64,000 nt of DNA. Origin: Polaribacter septentrionalilitoris. GTDB lineage: Bacteria; Bacteroidota; Bacteroidia; Flavobacteriales; Flavobacteriaceae. Where the stretch lies: assembly GCF_009832745.1 (NCBI RefSeq), contig NZ_VRMJ01000042.1, positions 248,001-312,000 on the forward strand, read 5' to 3'. Positions within the stretch are counted from its first letter, which is position 1. Each line of letters starts with the position of its first letter. This document shows positions 42,721 to 51,600 of this stretch, piece after piece. Under the pieces are notes generated by a model. The model saw only the letters and a list, made by a program, of their open reading frames with translations, was not told the DNA's origin and ran no database searches. Position numbers and translations under genes: made by a program.

Positions 42721-45342
42721 TTATTTCTCAGATAAAATAAAATTTAAATTTTCAACAAAATCACCTTTCATAGAGGGGTTAATTGTAACTTTTAATGGTT
42801 TCTTATCAACTTTATAGCCTATTCTTTTTAATTGTTCTTCATCTATTTGCAATGTATATTCTCCTGGCTTTAAACCTAGGTAACTATAATATCCATCATG
42901 TTCACTTTTTGTTTTTGCAACTAATTTTCCTGATTGATCAAAAATTTGAATGGTTATTCGTCCTAAGCCGTTATTTTGACTTCCATTTTTCTCATAAATC
43001 ATTCCTGTTACTTCACCAAAAACTAATACTGGAATTTCAATTTTCTTAAATTGATGAGGATCAACTAAAACTTGGTATGTTTTGTATTTAAACTTCCAAC
43101 CTATATTTTCCAATTCACCATCATCAAAAGTAAGTTTGTATTTTATAAAAGAATTTAAATCTGAAATCCTAATTATAGAATCTTTTTCAAAACTTTTAAT
43201 TTTACCTCCTGATATTCTTACATTCTTAACAAAAACTCTGGGTTCACCTATATCTTTTTTATCATTTTGGTTTAAGTCAAGAAACGGATGACAGATAATA
43301 CCTCCTTTACCCATAGCAGAATTATAAGCTGTATTTACTCTTCCATTTCCTGCTCCAAAAGCTAAACTACCTTGCATATTTTCTTGAAGAGCTAACTGAT
43401 TGTTATTGTAAAATGAGCTAAAACTAGTTCTTGAAAAGGAAAAATCATACCTGATACTAAAATTAAAAATGTTGGTGCTAAATTGTATGTTTTTTTCTAC
43501 TGAAGCAGCATAGGTAATTCTGTTTGCTCTTTTTTCTATTTCAGCACGAATTCTCATCAAACTATTATCAGAAATATTATATTGAATGGTTGGACGAATT
43601 ATAAAACCATTATTAAATCTTCTCGAAAAAACTAAAGAAGATGTTATAAAAGGATTTTGATTATTTATCCAGTTAGAGGCCAGAGACATGTTTAATGAAT
43701 TATTTCTATAGCGTGTAGAGATTAATGCATCAATTTGGTTAAAATTAAAGGCATCATAAATAAACTGGTTAAAGGTTAATTTTGTATTACCACTAATTTT
43801 TTTAAATCTAAAAGGTAAAGATAAACGCATCTTTCTTTCCTCATTCATTAATTCTATGGTTGCTTGTTGTCCTTTTTTATATTTATTAAAATCAAATTCT
43901 AAAAAAGCACTTCTACCAAAGTAATAGTTTAAAGTACTTTTAAAACTTACGTTATGTGCATACTTAAAATTTAGAATCATTTTAGAAAATGGTTGAATTG
44001 CTAAATTTGCAAAAGGTATATATGGGTGTTCAGGTATACTAGATAAGTATTCTATACCTGTTCCAATAGTAATCGATTTATTTATACCATAATTTACCTC
44101 ACTTCTAGCAAATGAACTTCCTGCATCATCTTCTAAAACACCACCTGCTATATTATACTCTAAAACACCTGATGGCATAAAAGTATAAGGTGTATTTATT
44201 ATTTTTTCTTCTATACGCTCTTCTCCTAACGGACCGTAAAACTTTAATGTTAACGTAGTATAACCGTAAACAACAGGAACATTAAACAAATAAAAACCTG
44301 AAGCATCTGTTGATGTATAATCTACTAAAGCATCATTGATGTATAATTCAACTGTCCAATTTGGCTCACTATAATCACTAATGGTATATGTTCCTTTTGC
44401 CTTTCTAATGGTATTGGGAGAATTGTTAATTCTAGCACCAATAACTGGGGCTCTTAAAAAAGAAATTGTTTGTGTTGATATTTTACCAAGTTGCACCTGT
44501 TTTACAATATTATTGTCATTGTTGATCCAACGCCAATTATAATAAAGTTGTCTTCGATCAAATTTTCTTCGATCTAAGTAATTTATAGAAACTCTAGCTT
44601 CACCATAGAACAACTCACTTCCAAGGCCTAGATAAAATCTATTATTTGGTTTAAAACCCTTTGTTTGAAATGATGATACAGCCCAATCTATTGCACCACC
44701 TTTAAAAAGGTGATAATCTCTACCTATAATTTTATCAAAAGTATCTTCATCACTAGATTGTAGCCTTTTGATATTTTTACGAATTTTTTCTAACCGTGCT
44801 AATTTTACACTTGGTAATTCAAAATTAGCTTCTAGCTTTATAGATAAAGACCTAAAATTAAATATCAATTCCATATTAAAAGCTTCATTTAATATACTTG
44901 TTTCAACATAAATAGCACCTAATTTATAAGCAATACCATTTTCGGATTTTACAATTGTATTTCCAATAGTAATTTGTTTTGTATTTAAATCAATTTTATA
45001 AGTTATCGTTTCATTCTCTATAAAACCTTTTAAGATAGTCCCATTATTTTCTGATGTAACATAAATACCTAGTTTTTTAAATAACTCTTCCACATTTACA
45101 TAAGCCAAACTTTTACCTGTAATAATGGCATCCACTTCAAATTGAAGATAACCTTTTACAATTACATCAATAGGCACCTGATCAAAAGAAACAATAGGAT
45201 CTAATTTGATTTCTTTATATTCTGAGGGAGTTGTTTTTGCATAAAAACTAATTATAATGAAGAAAAACAGCAAGAAGATATATGTCCGGTTTTTTAAGGA
45301 CTTTAGATATAAAAAAGGGCGATATGAATCTTTTGTAAACAT
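42721..45342 (-). CDS. FimD-like outer-membrane usher homologue with extra C-terminal domains
   Basis: An 873-residue protein. Residues 21-35 form the export signal. Residues about 60-170 resemble the N-terminal domain of distant ushers, ending in a Lys/Arg-rich helix (RLEKIRKNIKRLQ, 183-195). Strand-rich barrel sequence surrounds a plug-like Ig domain at 329-380 (WTVELYINDALVDY, FNVPVVYGYTTLTL, FYGPLGEE) followed by TPYTFMPSGVLEYNIAGG, the usher layout. Residues 689-700 form an EF-hand-like loop (DLNQNDKKDIGE), and 775-845 a carboxypeptidase-regulatory-like domain. It lies 4 bases after the second DUF4402 gene. The usher call rests on pattern and context, not on a search. Confidence 0.7.
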   Translation of the reverse strand: MFTKDSYRPFLYLKSLKNRTYIFLLFFFIIISFYAKTTPSEYKEIKLDPIVSFDQVPIDVIVKGYLQFEVDAIITGKSLAYVNVEELFKKLGIYVTSENNGTILKGFIENETITYKIDLNTKQITIGNTIVKSENGIAYKLGAIYVETSILNEAFNMELIFNFRSLSIKLEANFELPSVKLARLEKIRKNIKRLQSSDEDTFDKIIGRDYHLFKGGAIDWAVSSFQTKGFKPNNRFYLGLGSELFYGEARVSINYLDRRKFDRRQLYYNWRWINNDNNIVKQVQLGKISTQTISFLRAPVIGARINNSPNTIRKAKGTYTISDYSEPNWTVELYINDALVDYTSTDASGFYLFNVPVVYGYTTLTLKFYGPLGEERIEEKIINTPYTFMPSGVLEYNIAGGVLEDDAGSSFARSEVNYGINKSITIGTGIEYLSSIPEHPYIPFANLAIQPFSKMILNFKYAHNVSFKSTLNYYFGRSAFLEFDFNKYKKGQQATIELMNEERKMRLSLPFRFKKISGNTKLTFNQFIYDAFNFNQIDALISTRYRNNSLNMSLASNWINNQNPFITSSLVFSRRFNNGFIIRPTIQYNISDNSLMRIRAEIEKRANRITYAASVEKNIQFSTNIFNFSIRYDFSFSRTSFSSFYNNNQLALQENMQGSLAFGAGNGRVNTAYNSAMGKGGIICHPFLDLNQNDKKDIGEPRVFVKNVRISGGKIKSFEKDSIIRISDLNSFIKYKLTFDDGELENIGWKFKYKTYQVLVDPHQFKKIEIPVLVFGEVTGMIYEKNGSQNNGLGRITIQIFDQSGKLVAKTKSEHDGYYSYLGLKPGEYTLQIDEEQLKRIGYKVDKKPLKVTINPSMKGDFVENLNFILSEK

Positions 45343-45346
45343 CCAT

Positions 45347-45856
45347 TTATTCTTGAGTAAAAACTAGCGGAAAACTACCAGAATATATTCCAGGAATGGT
45401 ATTTGCTGGAATTATTAATTTTCCGCCAACTCTTAACACTGTTATAAAATTACAATCATTGCTAGAAAAAAATTCAGCTCCAGATATTCCTCGATCTGTT
45501 GGACCTACAACCAATTCTATTTCTCCTCCATTACTACCATTAATCATTACAGAATAATCATAAGTGATCGCAATTTTTCTACCCTGACATAATTTAATTT
45601 CGAAAATAGCAGGTGTTACAGTTGCTGTATTTAAAGACACCACACCACCTGTAACATTGATATTACCTTGATAGTCTACCTCTATAGTGCCAGCACCTGC
45701 TACATAAAAAACGCCAAAATCTATTGGTTGTGTTGGTAATGCTGTAATATTTCGGTCTGGTAATGATGGCTGAGCAATTATTGCTGTTATGAAAAGTAAA
45801 AACATAAAAAGCAGCATCAACTTTAATGAGGGTAATATGTTTGCTCGTCTCTTCAT
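45347..45856 (-). CDS. DUF4402 subunit-like protein B (candidate minor pilin or adaptor)
   Basis: A 169-residue exported protein with a long signal peptide (about 1-28, ending AIIAQ). The mature part has PIDFGVFYVAGAGTIEVDYQG, two cysteines (in KLCQGRK and SNDCNF) likely to form a disulfide, and the ending PGIYSGSFPLVFTQE. That ending matches the last strand of spore-coat-U/DUF4402-type pilins of archaic chaperone-usher systems. It sits between chaperone and usher genes, the usual slot of a minor subunit. It differs from the first DUF4402 protein in having the cysteines. Confidence 0.75.
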   Translation of the reverse strand: MKRRANILPSLKLMLLFMFLLFITAIIAQPSLPDRNITALPTQPIDFGVFYVAGAGTIEVDYQGNINVTGGVVSLNTATVTPAIFEIKLCQGRKIAITYDYSVMINGSNGGEIELVVGPTDRGISGAEFFSSNDCNFITVLRVGGKLIIPANTIPGIYSGSFPLVFTQE

Positions 45857-45910
45857 CTTAAATTATGTTAAAGACTAATTAATATCTTGATTGCTACTTA
45901 AAAAAGTAAT

Positions 45911-46765
45911 TTATAATTTTAAACTAGCTTCTGATAGTATTTCATCACTTTTGTTTTTGGTGAAAACTATATGTAATTTACCCTCATCAAAATTCATGTT
46001 TTTTGACGATTTTAACTTTATTCTGATGATTCTTAGGTTTCCTGGTGTATAAACACCAACTCCATTAATTTGACCAACTTTTAAAACTTTATTGTTTTTA
46101 TCTATATAATTGATACTTAAATCTCCATAGATAGACATATTACCTATTCTATTTAAATTAAATTTCAAAATTCTTTCTTCAAAATTTACTGTTTTTAACT
46201 CTAAATCTGATAATGAAACTACAGTTGTATTCTCTCCAATCCTAAAAATACATGGAATAGATATACCAAAAATGGGTTTTAATTTTACAGAAATATTTAC
46301 GGTATCTTTTTTCTTGCTTACATCTTGTAAATCACCCTCATCTTCTACTGCCCTAAAGTAGAGGTGAGATCGATACTCACCCTCTACAAGGTTCTTCGTA
46401 TTTCTAAGTTGTACTTTTAAAGTTTGTGATTGATAAGGCTCTAAAATAACTTTACGAGGAAAAAACCTTAAGTTTGATGATGCAAATTTTAAACCTTCTT
46501 CGGGTAATAAAATAACCTTCATTTCACCATTTTTGGTCATTTTATATTCAACAAAAGAAATATTATAGATAGCTTTTTTACTACCAGTGTTAGTTAAAAC
46601 AACTTTTTTAATATTCTTTTTTCCGTCAAATACGATACGTGTAGGATATACTAATAAATTACCTTGCGCTACTATTGGAGCTATTGTTGAGATAGAAAAA
46701 ACAAATAACAATAGATATTTAAAAACAGCAACCTTTAAGAAGGTTTTATTTACACATAAATCCAT
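45911..46765 (-). CDS. PapD-like periplasmic pilus chaperone homologue
   Basis: A 284-residue protein with a signal peptide (about 1-34). The mature N-terminus NLLVYPTRIVFDGKK matches the first strand of PapD-type chaperones; Arg43 corresponds in position to the subunit-anchoring Arg8 of PapD. KKVVLTNTGSKKAIYNISF and VEGEYRSHLYFRAV (128-140) fit the following strands of the first Ig domain; a second beta domain follows (about 165-284). Such chaperones donate a strand to pilus subunits and deliver them to the usher. It lies 54 bases before the second DUF4402 gene and 80 after the first, all on one strand. Confidence 0.8.
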   Translation of the reverse strand: MDLCVNKTFLKVAVFKYLLLFVFSISTIAPIVAQGNLLVYPTRIVFDGKKNIKKVVLTNTGSKKAIYNISFVEYKMTKNGEMKVILLPEEGLKFASSNLRFFPRKVILEPYQSQTLKVQLRNTKNLVEGEYRSHLYFRAVEDEGDLQDVSKKKDTVNISVKLKPIFGISIPCIFRIGENTTVVSLSDLELKTVNFEERILKFNLNRIGNMSIYGDLSINYIDKNNKVLKVGQINGVGVYTPGNLRIIRIKLKSSKNMNFDEGKLHIVFTKNKSDEILSEASLKL

Positions 46766-46845
46766 AATAGCTTTATTATATATTTAACAAGAATTAAAAT
46801 AAATCAGATTTATTTATAAAGAATAAACCTGATTTATTGAAGAAC

Positions 46846-47382
46846 TTAATTATAAGCAACTGTTACTGTAAAAGAACCTGTATACTCACCTGCTGTCTCA
46901 TCATTATCAAGTGTTAGGGTAGCTCCTACTTTTACAGTATCTGTACCTCCCCCAGATAATGTTCCTGTTGTACCTGTAGCGTCATCAGTTAATGAATAAG
47001 CTACAAAAGTACCTACTTCCATTTCTTGACTACCTGCATTTGTTATAGTTATACTAGCTTCTGAAAAAGCAATAGAATAGGTGTATGATGCTTCTCCAGT
47101 AATTGAAAATACTGCTGCAGCTGGGGTTACTCCTTGATCACCAGGATTCATAGCATCAACACTAAAAGTTCTAACACCTGTTGTTGCTACTGTTACAGTA
47201 CCTGTTCCTTTAATCATTGTTCCAAACTGCAAATCTGCAGATTTTTCTATTGCAATTGGCGCTACAATGGTAGCATATGCTGTTGCTGATGCATTGTCTG
47301 TATTAGTTGTCTGTGCAACTAAATTGTTTGAAAGCCCTGTTATCATCCCGATAACAAACAGGCTAATTATAATTTTTTTCAT
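46846..47382 (-). CDS. DUF4402 subunit-like protein A (candidate major pilin)
   Basis: A 178-residue protein with a clear signal peptide (1-24, NNLVAQ). The mature N-terminus NASATAYATIVAPIAIEKSADLQFG alternates small hydrophobic residues, as a donor strand would, and then has the LxFG motif common to spore-coat-U/DUF4402 subunits. The end, TAGEYTGSFTVTVAYN, is the typical final strand. Rich in Ala, Thr and Gly with no cysteine. It is the first gene of the cluster, preceded by a perfect 22-bp palindrome at 47402-47423, consistent with an abundant structural subunit. Confidence 0.82.
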   Translation of the reverse strand: MKKIIISLFVIGMITGLSNNLVAQTTNTDNASATAYATIVAPIAIEKSADLQFGTMIKGTGTVTVATTGVRTFSVDAMNPGDQGVTPAAAVFSITGEASYTYSIAFSEASITITNAGSQEMEVGTFVAYSLTDDATGTTGTLSGGGTDTVKVGATLTLDNDETAGEYTGSFTVTVAYN

Positions 47383-47868
47383 GACTTAAATAATTTGTTT
47401 ATAATTCATAACATTATGAATTAAGTGTATAGTTTTTAATGTTAATTTAATGTGTATTTATCCATATTTTCAGTCTTTTATAAATTAATCTATTTTTTAT
47501 TTTACTCTAAATTTACAATGAATTTAAGATAGAAAACATGATAAAAATCATAGTTTATCAGACTATTTATCGAAGTAAATCTAATTTCTAATCATAAAAA
47601 AAAGTGATGAAGTTATAGTTCTTAATACTTAAAAAAATAATCTAAATCAAAATCTAAAAAACTTATCTCTCTTGATATTATAGAGAATAAATAGGTTTCT
47701 ATTTTTAGCGATAAGAAAACAGTTTGTTTTCGACTTATTTTTCGTATATTTATGTAGTTTTTATTTGTTATTTTTAATGATGTCCTTTCATTTCATTATG
47801 TCCATCTTCTAAAGATGGTTGTATAATTATTTAATCTTTTTTTAATGGTAATATTAAATTTAGAAAAA
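47383..47868. other. 486-base gene-free divergent regulatory region
   Basis: It separates the pilus-like operon (leftward) from the gene at 47869 (rightward). It holds the 22-bp palindrome at 47402-47423 and a perfect hairpin CCATCTT / AAGATGG at 47802-47818 that may lie in the leader of the rightward gene. The rest is very AT-rich. I see no ORF, terminator or exact -7 box. Confidence 0.6.
47402..47423. promoter_or_regulatory. Perfect 22-bp palindrome upstream of the DUF4402 pilin gene
   Basis: TAATTCATAA (47402-47411), CA, then TTATGAATTA (47414-47423): a perfect 10-2-10 inverted repeat, 20-41 bases upstream of the start codon at 47382. It could be an operator for a dimeric regulator or a hairpin in the pilin mRNA leader. 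No exact TAnnTTTG box was found for this operon, which hints at a non-standard or activator-dependent promoter. Confidence 0.65.
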
Positions 47869-48888
47869 ATGAAAAAAATAAAACTAAAAATTTGTCTTCT
47901 TGCATTATTCTTTCTCCCAAGTTTTTTGATTTTCTCTCAAGTAGGTATTGGTACTGAGAATCCAAATACTTCTTCTATGCTTGATATCCAATCAACATCA
48001 AAAGGAATTTTAATACCAAGAATGACTACAGTTCAAAGAAATACGATTACTGGTGTTGAAGGGTTATTAGTATTTGATTCAACCACTAAAACTTTTTGGT
48101 ATTATAATAATATATGGGTAGAATTAACTGCAGGCTCAAGCGCTAGTAATAAAATTACTGATACCGATAACGATACTAAAATCGAAATAATTGGAGATGA
48201 AGATAAACTTAGAATTTCTGCTGCAGACACCTTAAGAGTTACTGTAGATAATGTTGGGGTTACAGAATTAGGAACTCCTGGCACAAATTATACAAAAATA
48301 ACTTCAGATGGTTCATTAAGCTATGTTGGTGAAGCTACTAGATGGGAAGATTTACAAGTACCTGTAAGTTCTGTAAACATTAAAAAAGTTGCAAGTGAGC
48401 CTAAATGGGATGATTTTATCGGAAGTATTTCATTATTATGGTTCGAAGAAGGCGAAGAACTACAAAGTGTGTCTTTTACAGTACAAATGCCTCACAAATG
48501 GAAAGAAGGATCAACAATTAAACCTCATATTCACTGGACATCTGGTAGAAGTGGAGATGCTGCTCCTGGAACAAACAGGGTAAAATGGGCTCTAGAATAT
48601 GTTTGGGCAAATGTAGCAGGTGAGTTTAATAGTACTTCAACTACGCTTACTGGTTCAGTGGTTGCGACTCCTAATGAAGGGAGTATTCCGTTAAGAGAAC
48701 ATATAATTACTCCATTAGGAGATATTACAGCTACTGGAAAAACACTTTCTAGCATGATACTTTGTAGGCTTTATAGAGTTAATGATGGTGATGACTCTTA
48801 TAGTGGTGATGCAGGTTTGTTAGAAATAGATTTTCACTATCAGGTAGACAGTGATGGTAGTAATGATGAGTATACAAAAAAAGATTAA
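47869..48888 (+). CDS. Exported protein with a flavobacterial surface N-terminus and a phage-structural-like C-terminus
   Basis: A 339-residue protein with a signal peptide (about 1-24). It begins with SQVGIGTENPNTSSMLDIQSTS then GILIPRMTTVQRN, a segment found at the start of many flavobacterial surface proteins that resemble tail-fibre-like stalks. From about residue 155 it switches to WEDLQVPVSSVNI, FTVQMPHKWKEGSTIKPHIHW and EVDFHYQ-like sequence (here LEIDFHYQVDSDG). I associate this type of domain with phage or marine virus structural proteins. ATG at 47869 gives the signal peptide; an upstream in-frame start at 47845 is less likely. The function is unknown. Confidence 0.7.
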   Translation: MKKIKLKICLLALFFLPSFLIFSQVGIGTENPNTSSMLDIQSTSKGILIPRMTTVQRNTITGVEGLLVFDSTTKTFWYYNNIWVELTAGSSASNKITDTDNDTKIEIIGDEDKLRISAADTLRVTVDNVGVTELGTPGTNYTKITSDGSLSYVGEATRWEDLQVPVSSVNIKKVASEPKWDDFIGSISLLWFEEGEELQSVSFTVQMPHKWKEGSTIKPHIHWTSGRSGDAAPGTNRVKWALEYVWANVAGEFNSTSTTLTGSVVATPNEGSIPLREHIITPLGDITATGKTLSSMILCRLYRVNDGDDSYSGDAGLLEIDFHYQVDSDGSNDEYTKKD

Positions 48889-48912
48889 ATTTCTTTTTAA
48901 TTTAAATTTGAT

Positions 48913-48950
48913 AAAAAAGGCTTTTATAATTCGTTATGGAAGTCTTTTTT
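48913..48950. terminator. Bidirectional terminator with a UUCG loop
   Basis: A 17-bp stem (48913-48929 with 48934-48950; three G-U pairs) capped by TTCG, with an A run on the left and a T run on the right. It separates the convergent genes ending at 48888 and 48995. Confidence 0.9.
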
Positions 48951-48994
48951 ATTTATCAAAATACTACTCTATTTATAAAAATCAAAAAAAGATA

Positions 48995-49699
48995 TTAATG
49001 ACAGGTTGATACACTTTCTGCAGCTTTACTTAAAATAGGTTCTAATGGAGAAACAAAAGGAATACCTAAGCCTAAACCTCTTAAAACAAATAAAACGCCT
49101 ATAAAGACAACAACAATAGGGATTACTTTTTGTATTTTTTTTCTAAAAGCACCTTTAGTAAAATTTCCTAAAAAAACAACAGCTGTCATTAACGGAACCG
49201 TACCCAACCCAAACAAAAACATATACAGACTCCCTGAGAGTGCATTTGTTGTTGCAATGGCTCCAAAAACAGCCATATATACCAAACCACATGGCAAAAA
49301 TCCGTTTAAAAAACCAATTGTAAAAAAAGTGTCATTGCCTTTCTTTTTGAGTTCTTTTCCTAATGCATTTTTTACTTTAAAGATAATTTTATTAATATTT
49401 TTAGAAAAGTTGATTTTCGAAAAAAACTTTGGAAATATGATGACTAAAATCATACTTACACCTACAATTATTGAGATTTGTTGTTGAAATCCGAAGAAAT
49501 AAAATCCTTTACCTAGTAGTCCAAAAAGTAGCCCTATTAAACTATAGGTAAACAACCTACCTAAATGATAGCTTGTTATTTGAAAAAACCCTTTGGTTTT
49601 ATTTTCTCTGTCTATTGGTAACATAAAAGCAATTGGACCACACATTCCAATACAATGGAAGCTTCCTAATAACCCAAATACAATTGCCGATAGTAACAT
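48995..49699 (-). CDS. SafE/TauE-family membrane protein of the cbb3 assembly cluster
   Basis: A 234-residue protein with six membrane helices. It has GLLGSFHCIGMCGPIAFMLP (about residues 9-28), the heme/copper-handling CxxxC-like motif of the cytochrome-biogenesis SafE subfamily, and a late GFLNGFLPCGLVYMAVFGA. Such proteins accompany ccoGHIS and are thought to help copper delivery or cytochrome maturation. Its start abuts the FixH gene (start and stop share base 49699), and it is the last gene of the ccoS-to-SafE run. Confidence 0.88.
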   Translation of the reverse strand: MLLSAIVFGLLGSFHCIGMCGPIAFMLPIDRENKTKGFFQITSYHLGRLFTYSLIGLLFGLLGKGFYFFGFQQQISIIVGVSMILVIIFPKFFSKINFSKNINKIIFKVKNALGKELKKKGNDTFFTIGFLNGFLPCGLVYMAVFGAIATTNALSGSLYMFLFGLGTVPLMTAVVFLGNFTKGAFRKKIQKVIPIVVVFIGVLFVLRGLGLGIPFVSPLEPILSKAAESVSTCH

Positions 49700-50145
49700 T
49701 AAAAATTAAGTTCTTTTTTAAATAAATAATCTTTATTTTTATAGCTCCAAGAAACATTTATGTTCCAGCGACCATCTAATAAACGTTTCTCAGGCACGAG
49801 CAAATATGTATTAGTTATCGAAATAGGTATTTCGAAATCTAATTGTTTATTAGATGGTCTATATAGGAACACTTTACCTTTAATTTTTTCAGAGACAAAA
49901 TTAGGAGGAAATATAACCTGCAAACCTTCTGGTGTTCTATTTAAAGTGATGTTTTTTTCTAGTGATGCTGCATTTTTTTCTGCATCAATTTCTTGTTGAT
50001 ATTCTAATTCTTTTTGATAATATTTATCTGTCACTAAATCATGACTATAACTTTTATCTGTACTCATTGTAATGACAAAATACATGATAAAACCTATAAA
50101 ACCTACAATAGCAATTACAATACCTGTTCCCCAATTAAATTTCAT
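49699..50145 (-). CDS. ccoH: FixH/CcoH family cbb3 oxidase assembly protein
   Basis: A 148-residue protein with one N-terminal membrane anchor (WGTGIVIAIVGFIGFIMYFVI). A periplasmic beta domain follows with DLVTDKYYQKELEYQQEID and a FLYRPSNKQLDFEIPI strand, as in FixH. CcoH/FixH is needed for cbb3 oxidase assembly, probably stabilising subunits. It lies 8 bases after ccoG and overlaps the SafE gene start. Confidence 0.9.
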   Translation of the reverse strand: MKFNWGTGIVIAIVGFIGFIMYFVITMSTDKSYSHDLVTDKYYQKELEYQQEIDAEKNAASLEKNITLNRTPEGLQVIFPPNFVSEKIKGKVFLYRPSNKQLDFEIPISITNTYLLVPEKRLLDGRWNINVSWSYKNKDYLFKKELNF

Positions 50146-50153
50146 AATCTTTC

Positions 50154-51575
50154 TTATTTATAACTTCTTGGACCTAAAAAGTTGGTTATTGCAGTTTCTA
50201 TTAGTTTATCGCCACTAAAGACACCTATTTCTAATTTTTCTTTATCTCCTTTCATCGCTGAGGCATTCAACTCTATAAATAAAGTTCCTTCTGCTAAACC
50301 TTGTTTTGGAACCATAAAATTGTGATTTGACACTAACTTTATTGTTCCTTTATGAGATAATATTCTATAACTCACATCAGGTATATCTTTTGTGGTTTTA
50401 TTAATTACTTTATAGGTGTAAACGTTACTTATAATATTATTTTCTTTATGTTCATATAATTGTCCTGGCAATCTTAAAATAGTTGCTTCTACATCATTTC
50501 TTAAAAACAACATTCCTATTAAAATTCCAACTAAAATGAATAATACAGCTGAGTACCCTTTCATTCTTGCTGTAAATTTAAAAGGATTTTTATTTGCAAT
50601 ATTGTCTTCACTAGCATATCTAATTAAGCCTTTTGGTAAGCCAACCTGCTCCATCATATGGTCACATTCATCAATACAAGCCGTACAATTAACACACTCT
50701 AATTGTGTACCATTTCTAATATCTATACCTGTAGGACAAACAACCACACATTGTTTGCAATCAATACAATCTCCTTTTCCAAGCGCTTCTCTGTCTTCAT
50801 TTTTCTTAAACTTAGCTCTTCCTGTTTCTCTTTCTCCACGTTTATGGTCATACGCAACATTAATGGTTTTATTGTCTAACAAAACACCTTGTAATCTACC
50901 ATAAGGACAAGCTATAATACATACCTGTTCTCTAAACCACGCAAAAATAAAATAGAAAACACATGTAAAAATGATTAAGGAAATAAGCGTACTTATATTA
51001 TCTAAAGGATTACCAGTGATGTAACTAATTAACGTATCTCCACCTATTAAATAAGCCAAAAACACATTTGCGATTATAAAAGAAATTACAAAGAAAATAA
51101 ACCATTTTAAGAGTCGCTTTCTAATCTTTTCGGCATTCCATGGTTGTTTATCTAAACGAATTTGTTTTCCTCTATCACCATCTATCCAATATTCTATTTT
51201 TCTAAAAACCATTTCTAAAAAAATAGTTTGCGGACAAATCCATCCACAGAAAATACGACCAAAAACAACTGTAAATAAAATAATAAAGACAACACCAATA
51301 ATCATAGAAATTACCAGTAAATGAAAATCTTGTGGCCAAAAAGGGAATCCAAAAATATTGAATTTACGTTCTAAAACATTAAATAATAGAAATTGATTTC
51401 CATTAATCTTTACAAACGGAGCAGATAATAAAAAAATTAATAAAAAGTAACTTACATAACTTCTGTATTTATAAAACCTTCCACTAGGTTTTTTTGGAAA
51501 AACCCAAGAGCGCTTACCTTCGTTATTTACGGTAGCAATACTATCACGAAATTGCTCATTTTGAGGTGTTTCCAT
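50154..51575 (-). CDS. ccoG: Cytochrome c oxidase accessory protein CcoG (FixG/RdxA)
   Basis: A 473-residue inner-membrane iron-sulfur protein with about five helices. It has CGWICPQTIFLEMVF, CIIACPYGRLQG and two ferredoxin-type clusters (CIDCKQCVVVCPTG, CVNCTACIDECDHM), followed by a C-terminal Ig-like periplasmic domain. CcoG reduces copper for insertion into the cbb3 active site. The length and motif order are normal. It lies 25 bases after ccoP. Confidence 0.96.
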   Translation of the reverse strand: METPQNEQFRDSIATVNNEGKRSWVFPKKPSGRFYKYRSYVSYFLLIFLLSAPFVKINGNQFLLFNVLERKFNIFGFPFWPQDFHLLVISMIIGVVFIILFTVVFGRIFCGWICPQTIFLEMVFRKIEYWIDGDRGKQIRLDKQPWNAEKIRKRLLKWFIFFVISFIIANVFLAYLIGGDTLISYITGNPLDNISTLISLIIFTCVFYFIFAWFREQVCIIACPYGRLQGVLLDNKTINVAYDHKRGERETGRAKFKKNEDREALGKGDCIDCKQCVVVCPTGIDIRNGTQLECVNCTACIDECDHMMEQVGLPKGLIRYASEDNIANKNPFKFTARMKGYSAVLFILVGILIGMLFLRNDVEATILRLPGQLYEHKENNIISNVYTYKVINKTTKDIPDVSYRILSHKGTIKLVSNHNFMVPKQGLAEGTLFIELNASAMKGDKEKLEIGVFSGDKLIETAITNFLGPRSYK

Positions 51576-51600
51576 TATTAAATACTATTTATAACTACTT

